Shown here: positions 7,033-14,283 of the stretch, in pieces
Numbering within the stretch: the first letter of the stretch is position 1
Layout: each line of letters opens with the position of its first letter
Assembly: GCA_045132495.1 (NCBI GenBank)
Contig: JBGUSK010000122.1
Coordinates: 1 to 41,838, forward strand
Length of the DNA stretch: 41,838 bases
Reading direction: 5' to 3'
Source: UBA11524 sp045132495
GTDB taxonomy: Bacteria; Bacillota; Clostridia; Christensenellales; Aristaeellaceae
Notes under the pieces: model-generated
The model's input: the letters and a program-made list of their open reading frames with translations, nothing else
Databases searched by the model: none
What the model was told of the DNA's origin: nothing
Position numbers and translations under genes: made by a program

Positions 7033-7205
7033 ACGCTTTCATTGTTATTGGCCTGCTGATCAATGTAGCTTTTCAGATAGTCAATCGTTTTGTGGTGAAG
7101 ATTCCAAACAAGATGGCAATTCTGATTCTGTTGATCGGCATTGCTTGCCTTCTGATCGGTGCTGTACAAGTGGGGCAGGGCGGTCTGTTCTGCGGCAGAA
7201 AATAA
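7029..7205 (+). CDS. Small (58 aa) two-segment membrane protein coupled to the XRE regulator
   Basis: The start overlaps the regulator stop as ATGA (7029-7032), with GGAGG in the upstream codons. The product has two hydrophobic stretches (about 3-20 and 30-46) and a short basic tail ending GGLFCGRK. I do not recognise the family. The tight coupling and the membrane segments in the regulator suggest that it senses or sequesters the regulator at the membrane; this is inference. A strong terminator follows directly. Confidence 0.65.
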   Translation: MNAFIVIGLLINVAFQIVNRFVVKIPNKMAILILLIGIACLLIGAVQVGQGGLFCGRK

Positions 7206-7208
7206 GTA

Positions 7209-7243
7209 ACACGCCGGACTGATGCTGTGTCAGTCCGGCGTGT
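7209..7243. terminator. Bidirectional terminator between convergent genes
   Basis: ACACGCCGGACTGA pairs with TCAGTCCGGCGTGT, a 14-bp stem, with AAC on the left and TTTC on the right. It lies four bases after the small membrane gene and 17 bases beyond the end of the minus-strand envelope operon. Confidence 0.85.
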
Positions 7244-7259
7244 TTCATCATGTATGCAG

Positions 7260-7850
7260 CTACTTTTTTACCCAGTTGAGCACCTGTTCTGCTGCCTCAA
7301 CAGGGGACAGGCGGGTGATGTCCAGCTTGTCAAAGTGAACATCCCCAAGCGCATCATGGGTGCGGAAGTATTCATTGTACTCCCGGGAACCATTCAGCCA
7401 GCGCTCATCGGTGATGCCGCGCCCTTCGGTCATGCGGCGGCGGAGCTCATCGGGCTCGCAGGTCAGGGCCAGGCATTTGATCTCCGAAAAGAACTGCCGG
7501 TGGTATGTATCCTTGATACAGTCCAGACCGCCGGCCATCGTCCATAGGATCGCTGTACCCTGCTGGTTAAGTGCGGCGGAAAAGCGGCAGATCGGCTCCA
7601 GCATGCCGGTGATGATCTGGCTGTCATCCGGGAGGTAAAACATGTCAGCGTCCAGCACAGCAAAGTCCTGCTGCATTTGCGTGAGAGCAACGCCCGTGGT
7701 GGTCTTGCCCACGCCGCTGCAGCCGGAGAGCAGGAGCAGCGGGCCGCGTCGGTAAGGCCAGGTGTGCCCGCATTCCGGGCAGGTGATGTGGGTTGCAGTG
7801 GCGGATTTGTTCCAATGGCTGCTGCCGCAGCGAGGGCATATATTGATCAC
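7260..7850 (-). CDS. Zinc-ribbon P-loop nucleotide kinase-like protein
   Basis: The 196-residue protein starts with a four-Cys zinc ribbon (CPRC at 5-8, CPEC at 24-27). A P-loop domain follows, with Walker A GCSGVGKTT (43-51) and a strand VLDADMFYL after it. The fold looks like a small-molecule or nucleoside kinase of the AAA/shikimate-kinase-like P-loop group. I cannot name the substrate. The start is GTG 7850, with AGGAGG seven bases upstream; that site overlaps the stop of the PBP gene, so it is the last gene of the envelope operon. Zinc-ribbon/kinase fusions are uncommon next to penicillin-binding proteins, so the link to wall synthesis is positional only. Confidence 0.7.
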   Translation of the reverse strand: MINICPRCGSSHWNKSATATHITCPECGHTWPYRRGPLLLLSGCSGVGKTTTGVALTQMQQDFAVLDADMFYLPDDSQIITGMLEPICRFSAALNQQGTAILWTMAGGLDCIKDTYHRQFFSEIKCLALTCEPDELRRRMTEGRGITDERWLNGSREYNEYFRTHDALGDVHFDKLDITRLSPVEAAEQVLNWVKK

Positions 7851-7862
7851 TGAAATACCTCC

Positions 7863-9299
7863 TCAATGGACAAAGTGTTCCTTGTGATCGCGGATGTACT
7901 TGAAGATATCCCCGGCGATGGGCGCTGCGGTGGAGCCGCCGCCTTCGCCGTCCACGATGTCTTCCACGACGACACACACCGCATAGGGCAGTTCATCGCT
8001 GTCAATATACCCGATGAACAGGCCGTGGGTAACGTCGCGGCCATTGCGGCTGGATTCTGCCGAACCGGTCTTGCCGCAGATGGTCAGCCCGCTGACGGAG
8101 GCCCGCGTACCCGTACCGCTGGTGACTACCGCTCGCATGTACTGCTGAAGCGTTACAGTAGTTTCGGGGGACAGGGCAGTGCGGTATACCTTCGGGCCGA
8201 AGGTGTCGCGGAGGGAGCCGGTCGGCGTGGTAGTCCTTGTGAGAAGCGTGGGTTCCATCATCACGCCGTCATTGGCGATGGCGGCAGCTACCAGGCACAG
8301 GTGCATGGGCGTCGCGCCGATGGAGGACTGGCCGAAGCCGCTCATGGCGACTTCGAAGCGGCTGCGGTTGGCGGTAGGGTAGGCGCTGTTCTCCACGACG
8401 AAGTCCCGGAAGAGGAAATTCGCGTTGAAGCAGAAGTCTTCTGCCGTTTTGCGAAGAGCGGCGTCCCCCATGTCCAGCGCGAGGAGGGCATAGATGTTGT
8501 TGCAGCTCTTGGTGAAGGCCTGCTTGAGGGTCAGCGAGGTGTGCACGGCATTGCCGTAATCGCGGATGGCCTGACCGTCCACATCCAGACCGCCGTTGCA
8601 GGTGATGTTCATGGTGGTCACGCCGGGGATGTTCTCCAGCGCCGCAGCGGTGGTGACGACTTTAAAGGTCGAGCCCGGGGGATAGAGACTCTGGGTGGCG
8701 CGGTTCCAGTAGACCTCGCTGCCGGCGGATACGCTGCCCATGTTCATTGGGTCGAAGGAGGGCAGGCTTATTTCCGCCACGACCTCGCCGGTTTTGTAGT
8801 TCATGACCACCGCAGCGCCATTTTTGCCCTTGGTGAGGGGATGGGCGCTGAAGTAATAGGTGATGGCGGTGCAAAGCTCGCTGTCCAGGGAGAGATGAAC
8901 GTCATCGCCGTGACGGGGGGTATCGGAGAACAGGTCGTTGAAGCGCTCCACCAGGGATGCCTTGAAGCCGTACAAATAGGCCGTCTGGAAGCCCTCTACG
9001 CCGTTGGAAACCTGACCTTCGCTATCGCCGATCACGTGAACGACAGCCCGGCGGGATGCTTCGTCCGACTGGTAGACGCGCTTGCCGTCCACCGTGGAGG
9101 CGAGGAGGATGCCGCTGCGGTCGTAGATGCTGCCGGCAATGACGTTGGCCTTCTGCTCGCGGACGCGAGGGTTGCGTGCGTAGGCGAACCAGCGGTTGCC
9201 ATAGGTGTTGATGGAATAAACGCCATAGACGGCGAGCAGGGCGAATAATCCGAAGAGTAGCAATGCGAGAATTTTGAAGCGGAAACGCTGTTGTTTCAC
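7863..9299 (-). CDS. Class B penicillin-binding protein (transpeptidase), PbpA/FtsI type
   Basis: The 478-residue protein has one N-terminal membrane anchor (about 8-30), a short dimerisation region and a penicillin-binding transpeptidase domain. Catalytic motifs are STFK (Ser210-Lys213), SCN (265-267) and KTG (410-412, followed by SAE). There is no glycosyltransferase domain, so it cross-links strands made by a SEDS partner, and an ftsW/rodA gene lies directly upstream. FHA-SEDS-PBP is the arrangement of the actinobacterial PbpA/RodA cluster and is also seen in Clostridia. I chose GTG 9299 because CCTCC at 9305-9309 places GGAGG five bases upstream; the longer frame to 9344 has no such site. 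The 332-base gap before it holds repeats. Confidence 0.9.
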   Translation of the reverse strand: MKQQRFRFKILALLLFGLFALLAVYGVYSINTYGNRWFAYARNPRVREQKANVIAGSIYDRSGILLASTVDGKRVYQSDEASRRAVVHVIGDSEGQVSNGVEGFQTAYLYGFKASLVERFNDLFSDTPRHGDDVHLSLDSELCTAITYYFSAHPLTKGKNGAAVVMNYKTGEVVAEISLPSFDPMNMGSVSAGSEVYWNRATQSLYPPGSTFKVVTTAAALENIPGVTTMNITCNGGLDVDGQAIRDYGNAVHTSLTLKQAFTKSCNNIYALLALDMGDAALRKTAEDFCFNANFLFRDFVVENSAYPTANRSRFEVAMSGFGQSSIGATPMHLCLVAAAIANDGVMMEPTLLTRTTTPTGSLRDTFGPKVYRTALSPETTVTLQQYMRAVVTSGTGTRASVSGLTICGKTGSAESSRNGRDVTHGLFIGYIDSDELPYAVCVVVEDIVDGEGGGSTAAPIAGDIFKYIRDHKEHFVH

Positions 9300-9631
9300 G
9301 ACAACCTCCAAAAGGGTAGAAAAGTAACACGCAGTAGGTCTCAAAAGGAGAAGACAAGACGGGTACGAAAAATGGGTGTCGAGAGGGCCGACGGCCCTTC
9401 GCGGGTCAAGGGCAGAGCCCTTGCCGTCGGAGACCTCTGCGCCGCAGCGCTAATCAGCCCCACGCGCCTTTCGCGAATCCTCCGGATTCGCCGAAACAGC
9501 TCACGCAGCCCCAAAGGGAAAAGTCAGCCAAGTCCGCTAACTAAACCTGGTGGTCGAGGAACGCAGGCCGGGGCGCCCTCTCAGTCAGCTTGCGCTGACA
9601 GCTCTCCCGGAGGGAGAGCCTTTTGGACTTT
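9300..9631. other. 332-base repeat-rich gap between the SEDS and PBP genes
   Basis: No gene is seen. The gap contains CCGACGGC (9388-9395) paired with GCCGTCGG (9423-9430), with AAGGGCAGAGCCCTT (9408-9422) nested inside. Next comes the palindrome GCGAATCC-tcc-GGATTCGC (9473-9491), then one copy of the dispersed two-hairpin element (9576-9625). No clear promoter for the PBP gene was found. The rest of the operon is packed within 0-90 bases, so this looks like inserted repeat DNA. Confidence 0.6.
9576..9625 (+). repeat. Dispersed two-hairpin element, copy A
   Basis: It starts CCCTCTCAGTCAGC; hairpin 1 is GTCAGC-ttgc-GCTGAC and hairpin 2 is GCTCTCCC-gga-GGGAGAGC, then CTTTTGG. It lies a few bases beyond the ftsW/rodA stop, in the opposite orientation to that gene. 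The same stems occur at 15018-15070 and 38846-38889 with different loop bases. Confidence 0.8.
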
Positions 9632-10855
9632 TTACCCGCCATAGGTCGCCAGCCGGGTGTCCTCCTTCAGATTATCCTCGTTCAGCGAGGCCACGCCCTG
9701 CAGCAGGCCCACCAGGCACAGGCTCGATACCAGCGACGTGCCGCCGTAGGACACAAAGGGCATCGTCACGCCCGTCAGCGGAATCAGCTTCAGTACGCCG
9801 CCGATGATCACGAAGGTCTGCAGGCCAAGCAGCACGGTGATGCCCATTGCCAGCAGCCCGTGGAAGGACGTGCGCGTGGACATGGCGATCGCTGCGCCGC
9901 GCCAGATGATGGCCACATACATCAGCAGCACGCAGCAGCCGAAAATCAGGCCAAACTGCTCGCAGATGACGGAGAAGATGAAGTCAGTGTGGTAGACGGG
10001 GATGGTCTTGGGGGAACCGAGTCCCAGACCTACGCCAAAGAGCCCGCCGGAAGCGATCGCCATCAGGCTGTGGATGATCTGGTAACCCGCATTGTCGTAG
10101 TCGCTCCATGGATTCAGCCAGATCGCCACGCGGCGCTTGACATGGGCAAACATGTGGTATCCGGCCACGGCTGCGCCCGCTCCGCCTGCCAGGCCGATGC
10201 CTGTCAGCGCCAGGTTGCCTGTAGAGGCGTAGAAGAGGAAAATCGTCGTGAAAAAATACAGCAGCGCCGTGCCCAAATCCTTTTGCAGCATGAGGATGCC
10301 AAGGCAGCCCACGGAAAAGAAAAGCCAGGGGAGCATCCGCCTGTCCGCCATGAAGCGGGCCAGGACGATCACCAGCACCAGCTTGACGATTTCACTCGGC
10401 TGCACGGATAGGCTGCCGATGTAAAACCAGTTCTTCGCGCCGTAGGTTTCCTTGCCGATGAGCAGCGGCAGCGCCAGCAGTGCCAGGGACGCCAGCATCA
10501 TCGGCCAGACGAGGAAGCGGAAGGAACGGATCAGCCGGACGATGTAGATGCATATCACCATCGCCAGCAGCCCGGCGAAGTAGTACGTCGCCTGGGAATA
10601 GGCGTAAGTCGGGTTGGTGTCGTAAAGCACAAGGATGCCCAGCGCGCAGAGGAAATTCGTCAGCGACAGCAGCAGCTTGTCCGACGGGAACAACCGCGGC
10701 AGGATATTCGTGGTCAGCACGTTCAGCATCGGCACGGCGATGGCGAGTACCAGTCCTTGCCACTTGAAATCCCGGAGGAAAAGCAGCAGGAACGCACTGA
10801 AAAAGAAAATCGTCACCGCCCGGGAAAGAGGCTTGCCGAGATCTTTATGGCGCAT
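9632..10855 (-). CDS. ftsW/rodA: SEDS family peptidoglycan glycosyltransferase (FtsW/RodA/SpoVE)
   Basis: The 407-residue polytopic protein has about ten membrane segments and the SEDS hallmarks: NWFYIGSLSVQPSEIVKLVLV, MLQKDLGTALL, YQIIHSLMAIASGGLFGVGLG, HTDFIFSVICEQFG and MPFVSYGGTS near the C-terminus. SEDS proteins polymerise lipid II into glycan strands and work with a class B PBP, here the next gene. Sequence alone does not separate RodA (elongation) from FtsW (division). ATG 10855 has GGGAGGTGA five bases upstream and overlaps the end of the FHA gene by 11 bases, arguing against the longer frame to 10918. Confidence 0.92.
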   Translation of the reverse strand: MRHKDLGKPLSRAVTIFFFSAFLLLFLRDFKWQGLVLAIAVPMLNVLTTNILPRLFPSDKLLLSLTNFLCALGILVLYDTNPTYAYSQATYYFAGLLAMVICIYIVRLIRSFRFLVWPMMLASLALLALPLLIGKETYGAKNWFYIGSLSVQPSEIVKLVLVIVLARFMADRRMLPWLFFSVGCLGILMLQKDLGTALLYFFTTIFLFYASTGNLALTGIGLAGGAGAAVAGYHMFAHVKRRVAIWLNPWSDYDNAGYQIIHSLMAIASGGLFGVGLGLGSPKTIPVYHTDFIFSVICEQFGLIFGCCVLLMYVAIIWRGAAIAMSTRTSFHGLLAMGITVLLGLQTFVIIGGVLKLIPLTGVTMPFVSYGGTSLVSSLCLVGLLQGVASLNEDNLKEDTRLATYGG

Positions 10856-11561
10856 CGTCGTCACCTCCCTGCCACGGGTTGGACTGCTGATAAGGCGGCG
10901 CGTAGGGGGACTGCCCATAGGGTGGCTCCGGCGGATTCACCGGGGGAGCATAGGGGGGCTGCCCGAAGGGCTGATTGGAGGGCGGCCAGGCCTGCGGCGG
11001 AGCGTAAGCATCAGGCATATCCGGGATGTACGCCTCGTCCTCGATTGGATATTCCTCCGAAACCGGGGCATACCGGGCTTCTTTCACATCCAGGCCGGCA
11101 AAGACGCCTAACCGCAGGATTGCCTGTCCTACCTGCAACACAGAGCCATGCTGCATCGGATAGCGATTGCTTTCCCGGCGGGTGCTCAGAGGTATGCCGT
11201 CAACCCTGGCTTCACAGCCGCGGCGGGGATAGATGAACAGTCCCTTGCCATCCACGAAAGTGAAATCGAGATGCATGGTGGCCACGTCGTCCACGGGGAC
11301 GACCACGTCGCAGGTGCGCAGATAGCCCAGCACGCCTTCGTGGGGGACGGGGATGATCTCGCCGGGCTTGAGGGCTTTGCTGCCCTGTTCCACGGTGAAG
11401 ATGCCGATGGTGCCTGCATCCGGCAGCTGCTTGAGACGGCGATGTTTCAGCTTGCGATCCTTGCGCAGCCAGGAGAAGGAGCGCCAGACGATCACGACGC
11501 CCAGGCAGGTGAAAAAGTAACGCATTGCAAGGGATAGGACTTCGTATACCTTTGCGTCCAT
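10845..11561 (-). CDS. Membrane-anchored FHA-domain protein with proline-rich tail
   Basis: The 238-residue protein has one N-terminal membrane segment (about 10-28), a basic stretch, and an FHA-like domain (about 75-150: GYLRTCDVVVPVDDVATMHLDFTFVDG, then DGIPL and a Ser/Arg-rich loop). The Pro/Tyr/Gln/Gly-rich tail has PPYAPPVNPP/QSPYAPPYQQ repeats. FHA domains bind phosphothreonine, so the protein may link Ser/Thr kinase signalling to the SEDS/PBP pair it precedes, as Fha proteins do in Actinobacteria. No kinase lies in the window. The start is ATG 11561, with AGGAGG eight bases upstream; the in-frame GTG at 11570 sits inside that ribosome site. The leader can fold over the ribosome site. 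Confidence 0.8.
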   Translation of the reverse strand: MDAKVYEVLSLAMRYFFTCLGVVIVWRSFSWLRKDRKLKHRRLKQLPDAGTIGIFTVEQGSKALKPGEIIPVPHEGVLGYLRTCDVVVPVDDVATMHLDFTFVDGKGLFIYPRRGCEARVDGIPLSTRRESNRYPMQHGSVLQVGQAILRLGVFAGLDVKEARYAPVSEEYPIEDEAYIPDMPDAYAPPQAWPPSNQPFGQPPYAPPVNPPEPPYGQSPYAPPYQQSNPWQGGDDDAP

Positions 11562-11563
11562 GG

Positions 11564-11635
11564 GAATCACCTCCTGTGAGGTTGATAATCAAAGGCGGGG
11601 CCTTCGGCGAAGTGCGGCGAAGACCCCGGTGATTC
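11564..11635 (-). promoter_or_regulatory. Possible RBS-sequestering leader of the FHA gene
   Basis: In the transcript, GAATCACC (11635-11628) can pair perfectly with GGTGATTC (11571-11564), which includes the downstream half of the AGGAGGTGA ribosome site. Enclosed and directly adjacent is a 10-bp hairpin, GGGGTCTTCG (11627-11618) with CGAAGGCCCC (11606-11597), including one G-U pair. The fold occupies the 88-base gap after the M16 gene and could modulate FHA translation. This is read from sequence only. Confidence 0.45.
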
Positions 11636-11649
11636 ATTCGTGCTTTTGG

Positions 11650-12939
11650 TTACAGCATTGCGCGCAGCTCAGCGAAGAGCTTGTTGAGATTCTCGGCGAC
11701 TGCATTCGGGTCGCGCTCGATGGAAATTGTCAGGTTCTCGGGCCGGAAGATGGTTTGTGCTGCATCCAGCAGCTCCTCGGCGGACAGGTCGTTCAGCTGG
11801 GTAGCTTGTGCGTCCAGATCAGCCCGGGAGCAGTCTCCGGCTACCCAGGCCCAGCCTGCCAGCTCGTTCATCTCGCTGATGTTGTCCTGCGCCAGCGCGT
11901 GGCCGACGCTGAAGTGGCTGCGCACCTGCTCCAGGCGGATGGGCCGCACATACATGCTCAGTCGGTGCAGATACATGAACACCTTACGCAGACTCTCGAC
12001 GAGCTTCTCCTGGCGGACGTCGTAGCGGATCACCAGCCGGTGGAACTGCCCCATCTCCTGGATGTAGCTCTCGATTTCGGCAACCAGAGCTTCTTCCTCC
12101 CGCAGGGTCTGGAAGAGCAGAGAATCGTCATTGCCAGCGGTGATTGCGTCCACCATGCGGGCCGCCAGGGGATAGACGTTTTCCTCGTCGATGTCAAAGG
12201 CGATGTGCACCTGTGCCTGCGCGTCGGGGGAGTCGCTGTCCACGATCATGTCGCTTTCCTCATCCCGCATGCAGAAGCCGAGGGGAACATGCTGCTCAAA
12301 GGGAGGCTCGCTGGTGTAGTTGGGCAGGGCGGAGAACACCTCGATGGCGGCGTTTTCCATGCCGATGGAGAAGTTGCCCGTCAGCACGAGGCAGGCATTC
12401 TGCGGCTGGAAGATCAGACGCTGCCAGTTCCAGATGGTGTCCTCGTCAAGGGCTTCGATGGCTTCCACCGTGCCCATCCGGGGGAACACGCCGGCCGGTG
12501 TTTCCCGCCAGGCGCGGTCGACCAGCTCATCGAAGTCCTCCTCCGCCGTTTCGATCTGCCGGATGACGATCTGCTTTTCCTTGGCAATCTCCTCCGGCGA
12601 CCAGGGGTGCAGCGCGAAGAAACGCGTGAACAGATCCAGCATGCCGTCAAAGAAGCGGGGCAGGCTGGTCAGACGGAACACGATGGCCTCTGCAGTGGTC
12701 ATGCCGTCCAAGTCTGCGCCGAAGCGGTTGAGCGTGTGCTGCAGGGCTTCATGATCCAGGCCACCCAGGTTGCGGAAGCACAGATGCTCCAGCAGGTGGC
12801 TGATGCCCTGGGTCTCCACGGTTTCATAGATCGACCCGCCCTTGAGGTACAGGCCCATTTCCAGCCCATGGAGGTAGGGGTTGTGCCAGCACAGGATGGT
12901 CATGCCGTTGGGCAGAACGTGTTCACGGATGGCGGACAT
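11650..12939 (-). CDS. M16 family zinc peptidase (complete, HxxEH present)
   Basis: The 429-residue protein has the inverted zinc-binding motif HLLEH (His48, Glu51, His52), the downstream Glu region EEIAKEKQIVIRQIETAEED, and a second M16 domain with LLFQTLREEEALVAEIESY in place of the usual RLFQ-REELGLAY. It is therefore a predicted active metallopeptidase, single-chain YmxG/PqqL-like, without a signal peptide. The substrate is unknown. ATG 12939 has GGGAG at about nine bases; the 18 residues further upstream look like a leader. It heads the operon that continues with FHA, SEDS and PBP genes, after a promoter at 12982-13010. Confidence 0.9.
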   Translation of the reverse strand: MSAIREHVLPNGMTILCWHNPYLHGLEMGLYLKGGSIYETVETQGISHLLEHLCFRNLGGLDHEALQHTLNRFGADLDGMTTAEAIVFRLTSLPRFFDGMLDLFTRFFALHPWSPEEIAKEKQIVIRQIETAEEDFDELVDRAWRETPAGVFPRMGTVEAIEALDEDTIWNWQRLIFQPQNACLVLTGNFSIGMENAAIEVFSALPNYTSEPPFEQHVPLGFCMRDEESDMIVDSDSPDAQAQVHIAFDIDEENVYPLAARMVDAITAGNDDSLLFQTLREEEALVAEIESYIQEMGQFHRLVIRYDVRQEKLVESLRKVFMYLHRLSMYVRPIRLEQVRSHFSVGHALAQDNISEMNELAGWAWVAGDCSRADLDAQATQLNDLSAEELLDAAQTIFRPENLTISIERDPNAVAENLNKLFAELRAML

Positions 12940-12981
12940 GTGGATCAGCTCCCATTTGTTTGTAGCGTTCGTATTGCTTCT

Positions 12982-13010
12982 ATTATAGCCCAAAAGGGAA
13001 AAGGATGCAA
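12982..13010 (-). promoter_or_regulatory. Promoter of the M16-FHA-SEDS-PBP operon
   Basis: On the minus strand TATAAT (12982-12987) has TTGCAT (13005-13010) 17 bases upstream. The -10 is perfect and the -35 matches at three of six positions. The -35 lies inside the 3' arm of the histidine operon terminator, so the two signals overlap. Confidence 0.6.
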
Positions 13011-13045
13011 GCCCCCGGCTGTTTTCGGGGAACCTGCATCCTTTT
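12999..13045 (-). terminator. Terminator of the histidine operon
   Basis: AAAAGGATGC (13045-13036 on the minus strand) pairs with GCATCCTTTT (13008-12999), enclosing a CCCCG/CGGGG inner stem, and is followed by CCCTTTTGG. It starts eight bases after the last his gene. Confidence 0.75.
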
Positions 13046-13053
13046 GCGTCCGA

Positions 13054-14280
13054 TCAAGTGTGCCTCTTCCTCAGCACTTCCCACACGTCGCGCCATTCCA
13101 CGCCCTGACTTTGCAGCAGCACCGCCAGGTGGTACAGCAGGTCGGCAGCCTCACCAGCCAGACCATCCGCATCGTTCTTCATCGCAGCGATGACCGCCTC
13201 GGTGGCTTCCTCGCCAACCTTCTTGCAGATCTTCTCCGCGCCCTTGTCCAGCAGGTAGTTTGTGTAGCTGCCGGGCTTGGGGTTTGCGGCGCGGTCGGCG
13301 ATGGTGGCCTCGATGGCGTCCATGATACCTGCTGTGGCAGGCATGGCGCCGTCCACCACCGGGTTATGGAAGCAGGTCTTTTTGCCCGTGTGGCAGGCCG
13401 GGCCGATCTGATCCACCTGCATGAGGATGGCGTCGCCGTCGCAGTCGTAGCTCAGTCGGATGACTCGCTGGGTGTGGCCGCTGGTCTCGCCCTTGAGCCA
13501 TAGCTGCTGGCGGCTTCGGCTGTAATAGGTCGCAAAGCCGCTCTCCAGCGTCCGGCGGAGGGACTCCATATTCATCCAGGCCAGCATGAGCACCTCGCCG
13601 GTGGAGGCGTCCTGGGCGATGGCGGGAATCAGGCCTGCGTCGTTCCACTTGAGGGACGCAGGATCAAAGTCCGCAGCGACAACGGCGGAGTTGGCCTGCA
13701 TTTTCGCGTATTGCTCCGGGGTGACAATGGCCTGCAGCGTTTCCATGGCCTGCGCGTACTGGTTTTCGTGGCCGTAGAAGGTGTCCTTGGGCTGCAGCTT
13801 GAAGCCCAGCTTGATGTAGAGCAGAATGGCCTTCCAGCTCCAGGGCTGTGTGTGGAGGTAGACGGGCAGGCTGTTGTCTTCCCGGCGGAACAGGCGCAGC
13901 GCGGTCTGGCACAGCGCCTTGCCCAAGCCCTTGCGCTGGTGGTCATCGCGTACAACGACCCAGTTTAACGCGCGGATGCCCATGCCACGGGGATCATGCT
14001 CCCAAGCGATGACGCTGCCGACGATCTCCCCATCCGGGGCAATGGCGAAGAAGATGCGGTCTGTCAGGGCAGCATCTGCCAGGTAACGCTCGGTGAACAG
14101 CGCCACAGCGGCTTCCCGGGTGGTGAAGTCGCCGATGGCGCACTCCAACTCAGCCCAAGCCTTTTCGTCGCCGGGCTGATAGCTGCGGATGGCATAACCC
14201 TCGGGGAGCTTGATCTCCATGGGCAGGATGCGGTCGCACCGCATGATGATATGGTAGAAGGGGATGGTTCTGTCCAGCAT
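13054..14280 (-). CDS. hisIE: GNAT acetyltransferase - HisI - HisE triple fusion
   Basis: One 408-residue frame carries three domains. Residues 1-165 are a GNAT N-acetyltransferase with acetyl-CoA motif A (VVVRDDHQRKGLGKALC, about 108-124) and a YIKLGF end. Residues 208-306 are phosphoribosyl-AMP cyclohydrolase HisI, with zinc/magnesium ligands in CDGDAI (280-285), Cys296-His297 and Cys303. Residues 317-408 are phosphoribosyl-ATP pyrophosphatase HisE, with GEEATE and the EAADLLYHLAVLL helix. HisI-HisE fusions are common and carry out steps 2-3 of histidine synthesis; a GNAT module in front is unusual and its substrate is unknown. The ATG is three bases after the hisA stop, with AAGGAG. There is no stop or strong internal ribosome site between GNAT and HisI. 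Confidence 0.92.
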   Translation of the reverse strand: MLDRTIPFYHIIMRCDRILPMEIKLPEGYAIRSYQPGDEKAWAELECAIGDFTTREAAVALFTERYLADAALTDRIFFAIAPDGEIVGSVIAWEHDPRGMGIRALNWVVVRDDHQRKGLGKALCQTALRLFRREDNSLPVYLHTQPWSWKAILLYIKLGFKLQPKDTFYGHENQYAQAMETLQAIVTPEQYAKMQANSAVVAADFDPASLKWNDAGLIPAIAQDASTGEVLMLAWMNMESLRRTLESGFATYYSRSRQQLWLKGETSGHTQRVIRLSYDCDGDAILMQVDQIGPACHTGKKTCFHNPVVDGAMPATAGIMDAIEATIADRAANPKPGSYTNYLLDKGAEKICKKVGEEATEAVIAAMKNDADGLAGEAADLLYHLAVLLQSQGVEWRDVWEVLRKRHT

Positions 14281-14283
14281 AGC

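Noticed and set aside
11560..13503. 647-codon plus-strand frame over the M16 gene
   Set aside because: Antisense to the M16 peptidase with its HLLEH motif and to the histidine terminator. The composition is that of a shadow frame.
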